The position numbers and the translations under genes were made by a program. A stretch of 64,000 nucleotides of DNA from Stomoxys calcitrans (Eukaryota > Arthropoda > Insecta > Diptera > Muscidae), in NCBI RefSeq assembly GCF_963082655.1, contig NC_081554.1, forward strand, positions 50,036,750 to 50,100,749, read 5' to 3'. Positions 23,101-31,082 of the stretch are shown piece by piece. The notes under the pieces were generated by a model, which saw only the letters and a list, made by a program, of their open reading frames with translations, did not search any database and was not told the DNA's origin. Within the stretch, counting starts at the first letter, position 1. The number at the start of each line of letters is the position of its first letter.

Positions 23101-26100
23101 CTTGACTTCTTGAGCCTCTAGAGGACGTAATTCTCATCCGATTGGAATGAAATTTTGCACATAGTGTTTTAGTATTACTTCTAACTACTGTGCCAAGTAT
23201 GGTTCAAATCGGTCCATAACCTGGTATAGCTGTCATATAAACCGATCTTGGGTCTTGACATCTTGAGCCGCTAGAGAACGCAATTCTTATCCGATTTGCC
23301 TGAAATTTTGTACGACGGATCCTCTCATGACCATCAACATACGTGTTTATTATGGTCCGATACAGCTCCCATATAAATCGAGTTCTCTATTTTACTTCTT
23401 GAGCCCCCAAAGGACGCAATTCTCGAATTCGAATTGGCTGACATTTTACACAGGTCTCCAACATATAATTTAATTGTGGTCTAAACCAGATCATATCTTG
23501 ATATCGCTCGAATAGCAGAGCAAATCTTTTCTTATATCACTTTTTGCCTAAGAAGAGATGCCGGGAAAAGAACTCGACAAATGCGCTCCATGGTGGAGGG
23601 TATATAGGATTCGGCCCGGCCGAACTTTGCACGCTTTCACTTGTTTTTTTTTTTAACAAAAACGCTTGTGGATACCAATGAAAATCTTAATTTCTTTGAA
23701 AGTGCGTTCGATGCCATTATGAATGGAACTTGATTTTTTGCATGGCAGCCACGGGCACGCTTGCAAAAGTCCAGAAGCTGTAACCGGTTTTCGACCGTTT
23801 TCAAGCATAAATGGTCCGATACTGCTGCAATTTCGCGTTTGATATTATTAGGAAGTTTATCAAACGTCCCTGGCTAATGGCCATAGACCATACTCATGAC
23901 ATAGCCCCACGGGAAACGACCCAGACGGTCAATCGACTGGACCATATCGTGAGATAACACGCTCTCCACACTTGGTTTCCAATAAATTGATTGTGACATT
24001 CGCTGTATGGCTTGTGGCGCCGTCCTGTTCAAACCCCATGCCCATGCCAAAAATATTCTATTCTCATTGAACGATAACGATTCCCATTCACAGTAACGTG
24101 CTGGTCTTGATCAGCACGGAACAAGTACGGCCCAATGACGGCGACGGCCCATAAACCGCACCAAAGCTGCGAAGACTCATGGAGTACGTGTGGGTTGCTG
24201 TCTGACCAATAACGAATATTTTGCTTATTAACGAAACCATTCAGCCAGCCATTGAGCCTTGGACAAAGCGCTCTTAACGTTGAGGCCACTGACTGGGAGT
24301 TTTGGTTGTAAATTTTAATAATTTCGACTCGTTGCTGGCTCGTGTATCTTTCCAGCGTGAAATGGCTGAAGAGAAATGTCAAAAGATATGTCCTCTCATT
24401 GTTTCTGTAGGCTTCTCTCATCTTTTTCTGAATTTTGTCACACAATAGTGTAAACTCGCCCATGCTCGGCATTTTCGAATCGCCATCCACAAGTATTTTC
24501 AATTTCCGCAGTAAGATGTAAGATTTTCCATGGGTTGTCATTGCTTAACCGAACACTACCTCATAAGGTGTCATACCTGTAGTTTGATGAACACTATTTC
24601 GTAGAGCACAATTTATGCTTCTCAAGATCCCAGATCAAGATCCCATAGATCCCATTTCCATTGTTTCTCCTTTATATATATTAGGTTGCCCAAAAAGTAA
24701 TTGCGGATTTTTCATATAGTCGGCATTGACAAATTTTTTCACAGCTTGTGACTCTGTAATTGCATTCTTTCTTCTGTCAGTTATCAGCTGTTACTTTTAG
24801 CTTGCTTTAGAAAAAAGTGTAAAAAAAGTATTCATTAAATTAAAGTTCATTCTAAGCTTTATTAAAAATGCATTTACTTTCTTTTAAAAAATCCGCAATT
24901 ACTTTTTGGGCAACCACGTAGCGCGGCGTTAATCGATCGGTTCGCACGTTCGCTTGTGGACTATGGATTGCAGTGATTTGTTATATAACGCCGCACGTAT
25001 TTATAAATGCTTGAAATGCCTTGCATCTCAATTGAGTTCTACTGTCTGACACTACTACCTCTGGAACTCGGTAACTATCGAAGATTTCCTTCTGTAAGTA
25101 ATCCACAATAGGTTTTGTCACCAACTTTTTCAGAGGGAATTAAAATGTGTACTTCGTGATATGGTCTAGGATCACTAAAATTTCTGTTCTCTATTCTATT
25201 CTCGTTTTGCATGAGGGAATGATCCAATCAAATCTACATATAACCTTTTTAAAAGTCTTTCAGTTGCCTTCTGAAAAGATTTTTATCAAACTAAATTATT
25301 TCACTAATCTCTACAAAAACAATGCATGGAACTCTTACCTACTTGCTTTAATTGGCTATGACAGAACATTTACACCACAAGCCGAACGTAGAAGAGCATT
25401 CCAAGCACCTCGATCTTCAGCGCACATTCTAAAATCCCTGACACCATGTTTCGAGGTGTCTCCCACCACTTGATCTTTCCATCGGGCTTTTGCTCTTCCC
25501 AGTTTGCGTATACCACAGTGTTTGCCTTCAAAGGACTTCTTTGCTGAAGCTTCTTCATCCATTCTGACAACATGACCTAGCCAACGCAGCCGTTGTATTT
25601 TGATGCGTGTAAGTATGCTATCGTCATACTGCTCGAGGTTCATACGTCACCTATATTCTCCATTAACGCAAACTGGTCCATATATTTTATGAAGAATCTT
25701 TCTCTCAAATACTCCAAGTACTACCTCATCGGATTTCACAAGTACCCATGCCTCAGAACCATATAACAACCGGGTAGTATCAGTGTCTTGTATAGTGTAA
25801 TCTTCGTCTGACGAGAGGTGGCCACCTGTTCTTAAACTGCTTACTCAGTCCAAAGTAGCATCTGTTTGCCAGTATTATTCTTCGCTTTATCTCAAAACTA
25901 ATGGAGCTCTTAACCAACTGATTTCTATTAAGGACCATTGATAAAATAATAAAATTCATCTCTTTCAAGGAAACTGAACTCAAACACTTACGGTTATTTG
26001 TAAAGACCAGACCCTATCAGAATCCTGATATGTCAGATTTCATTGAACGTTCGGGCATGTTGAAAAAGGAGTCGACACTGTACCAAAACCTACTGAATGA

Positions 26101-27186
26101 ATTGAAAAGGTTGAGTGAGTACAAGCCACAGACTAAATACGATACCAGTAAATATTGTAGAAGACCTCTAACTCATGTATTTTCAGCTCCTAATATCTGG
26201 TGTGCCCAGTGTTATCTGGTGAAGGAAGATCTTTTTGTTATGCAAAATATTATAGATCTAGGCTATGAGCCACTCAAAGATTCATCAGTGTTTCTGACTA
26301 AACCTCAGATAGGTTCAATACTCAAAGGATTGGCCAGCATGCACGCCTGCAGTGTGGGATATGAGCAAAAAAATAACCTGAAGATTGGAGAAAAGCTAAA
26401 GGATGTGTTGTATGAGGTGACAGTTTCGCCAAAGGTTGTATGGTATACAGCAGGTATAAAGGTAAGATAGTGAAGTATTCTTTTATCCATTCCTTTGAAT
26501 TAAGGAATTTTGTTTCTTCTTCATAGGCCGTTTTGGCAGTGGCCCTCAAACACCCCCTCTATCAGGCTGAACCTTTGCAAAACTTCATCAAATCACGTTT
26601 GCCTGCTATTTTGGATACAGTCTACGAAATGGTGAATCCCTCCAACAAATACCACAATGTTTTCTGTCATCGAGACGTTTGGGGTGGTAATGTGTTCTTT
26701 GCCAAAGATCAACCATACGAGAAAGGCGCAGCCTTTGTGGACTTTCAATTATGTCGCTACTCACCGGCAGCCATAGATGTACTTATGACTCTCTACATTA
26801 ATGTTCGTCCCCAGGATCGTAGGGCTATGGAAAATGAATGTCATGAGTTGTACTATCAGCAGTTCTCGGATGAGTTGACTCAGATGTCCTTGAAGGCCTC
26901 GGATTTCATGTCATACGAGCAATTCAAAAACTCCCTCAATGACTTGGCTCTATTTGGTGCCTTGTACAATTGTATAGCGGCCACAATTCTACGAGTACCC
27001 GGTGACTATTTGAAGGATATGAAATTAAATCGTCCAGATGATTTCCATCGTTACACTAATGTGGATCGTACTGATGAAGTATTGGAATTAGTAAAAATCG
27101 ATGCAAAGTTTAGAGATTATATGCTGGAATGCATAGATGATATGATGGAATTGATACTAAAGGACTACTATTACAAAAGCAAATAA
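17125..27186 (+). CDS. EcKL/CHK-like kinase, four coding exons (gene B)
   Basis: Predicted exons are 17125..17340, 25970..26114, 26187..26461 and 26527..27186. Junctions are GT-AG and phases join cleanly (0, 1, 0), giving 431 aa, normal for the EcKinase family. Key features are IGYLGEYFHL in the N-lobe, LRLFVKT (ATP-anchoring lysine, about residue 83), SILKGLASMHA, the catalytic loop HRDVWGGN (about 260..267) and metal-binding FVDFQ (about 282..286). No signal peptide or membrane segment is seen, so it is probably cytosolic. The family is proposed to phosphorylate ecdysteroids or xenobiotic alcohols; the substrate here is unknown. The 72-bp second intron has no stop and is a multiple of three, so its retention would add 24 residues. 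Intron 1 (17341..25969) is 8.6 kb of nested repeats. Confidence 0.85.
17953..18559. mobile_element. Fold-back mariner derivative with two 5' ends
   Basis: 607 bp flanked by TA (17951..17952 and 18560..18561). The left arm (17953..18146) and right arm (18366..18559) are inverted copies of the same 5' end of the 36179..37488 mariner: TIR, 5' untranslated region and transposase codons 1 to about 27. The centre (about 18160..18363) is an internal transposase piece in plus orientation (FSDEAHFWLNGYVNKQNCRI through RNVTVN). It has no complete ORF, so it could move only with transposase supplied in trans. Confidence 0.85.
18867..19102 (+). mobile_element. Mariner-type MITE copy 3
   Basis: TIRs TTGGGTTGCCCAAAAAGTAA and complement; TA at 18865..18866 and 19103..19104. 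Inserted in the DINE-like repeat of gene B intron 1. Confidence 0.9.
20072..20307 (+). mobile_element. Mariner-type MITE copy 4
   Basis: TIRs as in copy 3 with one change at the right end (GCAGCCCAA); TA at 20070..20071 and 20308..20309. Gene B intron 1. Confidence 0.9.
20310..20834. other. AT-rich intron sequence, nothing recognised
   Basis: No ORF or repeat motif that I can name in this part of gene B intron 1. Confidence 0.3.
20831..21945 (-). mobile_element. DINE/mini-me-like element with terminal hairpin and minisatellite
   Basis: The left side carries CAAGTAAAAACATGCTAAG and hairpin TTCGGC-CGT-GCCGAA (20850..20864), then ATATACCCTCCATCATGG. Five to six units of about 150 bp follow (CAAATCGAATAGGAATTGCG, CTCAAGAAGT). 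Near the right end are the GACAGACAGACG microsatellite, a TATATATACTTTATGGGG string and the GAGGTGTTACAAACAGAATG core. This order matches Helentron-associated DINE-1/mini-me elements. Noncoding. Confidence 0.65.
21946..22255 (-). repeat. DINE-like minisatellite fragment
   Basis: Two degenerate units (CAAATCGGATAAGAATTGCA, GGTTTATATGGAAGCTA) adjacent to the preceding element, without recognisable ends. Confidence 0.45.
22260..22640 (+). mobile_element. Mariner-like 5' fragment (second subfamily)
   Basis: After a GCGTGATTTTTTAG end similar to the fold-back TIR, an ATG at 22375 opens MNRLTNEQRLQIIEFYYQNE, nearly the start of the 36288..37373 transposase. A duplication and loss around residue 25 and a stop near 22543 end it. 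The following bases (CGCAGCAATTGGGCCTATG) still match transposase codons. A divergent, dead copy. Confidence 0.7.
22790..23646 (+). mobile_element. Complete-looking DINE/mini-me-like element
   Basis: It begins TTTTATACCCTCCACCATAG, then a TTCTGTTTGTAACTACTCGA core, TATATATTCTTGATCGTCG and a (GTCC/GTCT)n run at 22930..22955. About four 150-bp units follow (TGACTTCTTGAGCC.CTAGAG). It ends with CCATGGTGGAGGGTAT (subterminal inverted repeat of the start), a hairpin TTCGGC-CCG-GCCGAA (23610..23624) and GCACGCTTTCACTTG. These ends define the family in this window. Confidence 0.7.
23647..24370 (-). mobile_element. Divergent mariner-family transposase remnant
   Basis: On the minus strand, from about 24360: ERYTSQQRVEIIKIYNQN, then LNGWLNGFVNKQNIRYWSDS, LWCGLWAVAVIGPYLF and HVTVNGNRYRSM. 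These align with the N-terminus and the central segment of the transposase at 36288..37373, with the middle deleted. Later frames contain a QDGAT.HTA-like second-aspartate box and a CRS.PWGYV piece. Broken frames; inactive. It is joined to gypsy integrase sequence at about 24365. Confidence 0.7.
24370..25200 (-). mobile_element. Ty3/gypsy LTR retrotransposon integrase fragment, split by a MITE
   Basis: Minus strand, 25200 down to 24917: ILVILDHITKYTF, PIVDYLQKEIFDSYRVPEVV, VSDSRTQLRCKAFQAFINTCG, HSPQANVRT. This is the DDE integrase core (SDNGTQF expected, SDSRTQL seen). After the MITE it continues INCALRNSVHQTTGMTPYEV, TTHGKSYILLRKLKILVDG and KIQKKMREAYRNNERTY. Substitutions and stops make it inactive. 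LTRs, gag and protease are absent. Confidence 0.75.
24681..24916 (+). mobile_element. Mariner-type MITE copy 5 (right end damaged)
   Basis: Left end TTAGGTTGCCCAAAAAGTAA with TA before it. The right end stops at GGGCAACCA without the last CAA and without a TA. It interrupts the gypsy integrase fragment. Confidence 0.85.
25356..25910 (-). mobile_element. RTE-clade LINE, C-terminal tail
   Basis: The minus strand encodes SSISFEIKRRIILANRCYFG, LSKQFKNRW and then IKIQRLRWLGHVVRMDEEAS with an ARARWKDQV-like end, almost identical in type to the 3' part of the RTE element at 55.1-57.65 kb. It is 5'-truncated and frameshifted near 25780. It lies just upstream of exon 2 of gene B, within 60 bp of the splice acceptor. 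Confidence 0.8.
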
Positions 27187-27187
27187 A
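27182..27187 (+). promoter_or_regulatory. AATAAA overlapping the gene B stop codon
   Basis: The hexamer AATAAA contains the TAA stop (27184..27186) of gene B. If used, the 3' untranslated region would be only 10-30 bases. No better polyadenylation signal was noticed in the next 100 bp. Coincidence cannot be excluded. Confidence 0.35.
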
Positions 27188-27269
27188 GTGTATGCCAAAC
27201 ATTCTATGGGTGGTTATATGTAAAAATTCATCAATTTGTCAACTATTAACTCATTTTATAGGAATTCTA

Positions 27270-29790
27270 GGAAAATCTAAAAAAAAAGTATGCTCAAAAA
27301 AGAAAATCTAAGTTAGGAATTCCGTATCCCCAAAAAAGAAAATCTAAGTTAAGAATTCCGTGCTACTTACAAAATCCTTAATTCCTAATTTTGAACTGTT
27401 CGCCTTTTTTCGTTGAGAGATCTGAGACAGTCGAGGGCGCTTTTTGTGTTCAGATATACGTTCTCCGGGAATTTAATGGCTGCCTGGCTTTCTGAAGAAG
27501 AAATTTACACCAATCGTAGTAATGACATTATATCTTAGCCACTCCACCACTTCCTTAATTGCATGGATCTCCGCTTAATACACACTGCAGTGGTCGGTTA
27601 ACCTTTGTCCCGTTCTAGATCTTTACAGTACACACCGAAGCCCACCTGGTCGTTTAGTTTGAAACCATCCGTATAGAATGTATGTAACTTCTGTTACCAG
27701 GGATATCGTGGAACTACGATCGGTTCTATCAGGAATAGTGGTAAAGAACTTTTTATCAAAAAGCGGGCCAGGTAGGGTGTAATCCACACTGTCTGGAACA
27801 TCGAATATTGTATCAAGCATAACACAATGTCCATAGCCGCGCCACAAGACCAATGAGAAAGCACCCTTAGCCGCACGGCAGTGGTCACTGCAATTTGGGT
27901 AGCCAAAATATCCAGAGGCATAAGATGTTGCATTCAATTCAATGCATCAGATGATGTCGTCCTCAGTGCTGCTGTGATGCACAAACAAGCCATCCTTTGG
28001 ATCCGGTTAAGTATAGAGCAGTAGGTGGACTTTTGAAGCGCCATCCACCAGACCACAACACCATATAGCATTACTGGTCTGACAACTGCAGTATATAGCC
28101 AATGCATGACACACGGTCTAAACCCCCAACTTTTGCCAATGGCTCTCTTGCAGGTGTATAGGGCAAGATTTGCCTTTCGTGCCCTTCAAAATGTTAGATT
28201 TGAAGTTCAATTTCGTGTCCAGCAAAACCCCCAGGTATTTTGGGCTTTCTGTAAATGGAACATTCTCTCCTCCCAAAGAGACAGGTTCCACTATAGGCAA
28301 CTTGTATCTCCTGCTGATAAGAACTACTTCTGCCTTGCACGGATTTATTCCTAGACCACTTTCGGTAGCCCACTTTGCTGTTGCACGTAGAGCTTTCTGA
28401 AGTATATCTCTTAGAGCGTTGGGAAACTTCCCCTAACCGCAATTGCCACGTCGACAGCATACGCGACCACTTTTACACCTTTTCTTTCCAGAGTCAATAA
28501 TATTGGGTTGCCCAAAAAGTAATTGCGGATTTTTCATATAGTCGGCGTTGACAATTTTTTTCACAGCTTGTGACTCTGTAATTACATTCTTTCTTCTGTC
28601 AGTTATCAGCTGTTACTTTTAGCTTGCTTTAGAAATAAAGTGTAAGAAAAGTATATTTGATTAAAGTTCATTCTAAGTTTTATTAAAAATGCATTTACTT
28701 TCTTCTAAAAAATCAGCAATTACTTTTTGGACAACCCAATCTATTGTTAATGGCTATATTACAAAGTATAGGAGACGGTACACCTCCTTGAGGAGTTCCT
28801 CTGCTGACCCACCTTTTTAGATCCACAGATCCCAAGCCTGCTGCAATGCATCTTTTAGTAAGTAAGTTATTACTAAACTTTCTTACGGTAGAGTTGATGG
28901 CTAGAAACTTCAATTCCTTCATGATTGACGTCCGTTTAACATTATTTGAAGCACCTTCAATGTCAAGAAATGCTACTATTACTATATGTATATTATTACT
29001 GTATTCCGTGACAGCGAGAGAACCATTTATGTAGCCGACTAGGTTGTGAAGGTCTGTTTCAGTGGATTTGCCCTTACTGTATGCATGCTGCTGCCGCGAC
29101 AGGTGATCTCCAGGGATTTTTGCCCTAAGATATGTTTCTATCAACTCTCAAGAGTATTCAAAATAAAGGATGACAAACTAATAGGACGAAAATCTTTGGC
29201 CTTCTTGTGGTAGGGTTTTCCTAGTTTTGGAATGAAAATGACTTTCCCTCCATCCCACAGGTATATATAACATTCTGATACAAGCAGAGTATAGCTCCCT
29301 TAGCCAGGGAACCAGTCATTCAGACACAGCTTGTAATTTAACCGGTAATTCATCATCAAGGCTTGGCGACTTAAAGGAGTCGAAACTTCTAATCGCTCAA
29401 TGGATTGTCGACTCAGACACAATTTCCCTAATCGCCTCCCGCGAATGCATATCAGTGACAACCTCTTTGGCGCCACGTTGTCCGTTGGAGAATTTCTCGG
29501 GAAATCTGTATCAACGAGTAGTTCTGGTGTTTCCTCACTAGACATTGTCCATATATCCTCTGTCTTCAGAGTATACCCCACCGAAATAGGTTTCGAGCAT
29601 AGAATCTTCCTTAGCGTAGAGGCCTCTGTACGGAGCTCTACCCAGGATTTGTTCTGAGCCTTTCTAAGTTCGCCCTTATATTTTCTTAGCTCAGCCTTAT
29701 AGATGCCCCAATCGTATGGTGCTCTTGTGGCTTTGCTCTGTTGAAGAGTTCTCTGCAAGATAAGGTGTTAATCTTCTTACACTCCAGGCC
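27270..29790 (-). mobile_element. LOA-like LINE (family 2), RT and RNase H, interrupted by a MITE
   Basis: The 3' tail near 27290..27400 contains a 44-bp duplicated AAGAAAATCTAAGTTA.GAAT segment. Then, on the minus strand: RNase H start (YTDGFKLNDQVGFGVY near 27660), linker MPLDILATQIAVTTAVRLR (27870..27926), RT thumb SPKYLGVLLDTKLNFKSNI (near 28200..28260), catalytic box AYAVDVAIAV (28430..28460; YADD changed to YAVD), RT palm RGTPQGGVPSPILCNIAINN (near 28745..28805), QQHAYSKGKSTETDLHNLV (28990..29060), and the pre-RT linker YKAELRKYKGELRKAQNKSW (29640..29700). Frameshifts and the YAVD change indicate an inactive copy. Confidence 0.75.
28503..28739 (+). mobile_element. Mariner-type MITE copy 6
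   Basis: Intact TIRs; TA on the left only (right flank is TC). Inserted between the RT palm and catalytic box of the LOA-like LINE. Confidence 0.9.
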
Positions 29791-30247
29791 CGCTCCGTCC
29801 TCCAGCTTTCGTCCATCCGTTTAACATTATATACCATAGAGCAATGCTTGGGTACCGTCAATCAAAGACTGTGCCGATGGCTGCAGTGCCTCGCACTCGA
29901 CCTTAAGTTTAATCTCAAGTATCCGATGGGAAACCCTCTTTCTTCCAGGTTCCCTATCGTCTCCTCGATTATACAGCGATTGTATGAGCTGCTCCCATCC
30001 TCAATTCATTCTTCCATCGCCTCTCATAGCCGCAGTGGCTGCTTCACACTTAATCTGAATGTCAATGGGTCGGATATTTAGAATAGTCTCCAGTGCCCCA
30101 GTCGGCGAGGTACCCATCGCTCCGTCTATGCCAAGACAACATGTTTCTGAACCTGCTGTATGGTCTTTATGTTGCACTTTTTCCACACAGCAGTCCACCA
30201 AACTACGACGTGCTCTGTTAAAAAGACTGTGGACCTCTTCACCGTAC
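29790..30247 (-). mobile_element. LOA-like LINE (family 1) RT/RNase H junction fragment
   Basis: Minus-strand RSLVDCCVEKVQHKDHTAGS, CLGIDGAMGTSPTGALETIL and IKCEAATAAMRGDGRMN resemble the RT thumb and linker of family 1. They are followed by DG.KLEDGAGLECKK, the first RNase H strand. It abuts the family 2 element at about 29790. Confidence 0.6.
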
Positions 30248-30553
30248 GGCCACCGTAGCGCAGAGGTAAGCATGTCCGCCTATGACTCTGAACGCCTGAG
30301 TTCGAATCCTGGCGAGACCATCAGAAAAAATGTTCAGCGGTGGTTTTCCCCTCCTAATGCTGGCAAGATATGTGAGGTACTTTGCCATGTAAAACTTCTT
30401 TCCAAAGAGGTATCGCACTGCCGCACGCCGTTCGGACTCGACTATAAAAGGGAGGCCCCTTATCATTGAGCTTAAACTTGAATCGGACTGCACTCATTGA
30501 TAGGTGAGAAGTATGCCCCTGTTCCTTAGTGGAATGTTCATGGGCAAAATTTG
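30248..30553 (+). mobile_element. tRNA-derived SINE, near full length
   Basis: A box (TAGCGCAGAGGTAAGC), B box (GTTCGAATCC), full body and ATGTTCATGGGCAAAATTTG tail. Confidence 0.8.
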
Positions 30554-30711
30554 CACTTTGAACCTCTTTACCAATCTCCCCCGTTCATCCAGGGTTTTTC
30601 TTGGGCTGATTTCCTATCTAAGATAAACAAATTTTGCATTTTTAGCCGAACATTTGTATCGGGTTGATTTTATTGACCTTGCGTCAATTTAAGTAATGTC
30701 ACCTACCTAAC

Positions 30712-30992
30712 GGCCACCGTGGCGCAGAGGGTAGCATGTCCGCTTATGACGCTGACCGTCTGGGTTCAAATCCAGGCGAGACCATCAGAAAAATTTTTCA
30801 GCTGTGGCTTTCCCCTCCTAATGCCGGCAAGATTTGTGAGGTAATATGCCATGTAAAACTTCTCTCCAAAGAGGTGTCGCACTGCGGCACACCATTCGAC
30901 CTCGGCCAAAAAAAAAGGGAGTCCCCTTATCATTGAGCTTAAACTTGAATCGGACTGCACTCATTGATGGGTGAGAAGTTTGCCCCTGTTCC
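30712..30992 (+). mobile_element. tRNA-derived SINE, 3' end shortened
   Basis: A box TGGCGCAGAGGGTAGC and B-box GGTTCAAATCC are present, as is the body. It ends at GCCCCTGTTCCT without the GGAATGTTCATGG tail. Confidence 0.75.
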
Positions 30993-31068
30993 TTTACCTA
31001 CTTACTTAGGCTTTGAACCAATTCAAAATTCTCCCAAAATATTCCATGACATCAATTCGAATAACAAC

Positions 31069-31074
31069 TTTATT
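31069..31074 (-). promoter_or_regulatory. Polyadenylation signal of gene C
   Basis: AATAAA on the minus strand, 9 bases after the TAG stop of gene C at 31083..31085. Confidence 0.5.
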
Positions 31075-31082
31075 TGGACATT

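Noticed and set aside
26030..26032. ATG at 26030 as the start of gene B
   Set aside because: It lies inside the kinase N-lobe; upstream codons LRLFVKT are conserved and join in phase to exon 1 at 17125..17340.
30736..30936. Recurring 65-70 codon frames beginning MSAYDAERLGSNPGE (also at 13266, 30275, 33843, 35924)
   Set aside because: They are translations of the tRNA-derived SINE; frame and stops vary by copy and the DNA, not the protein, is conserved.
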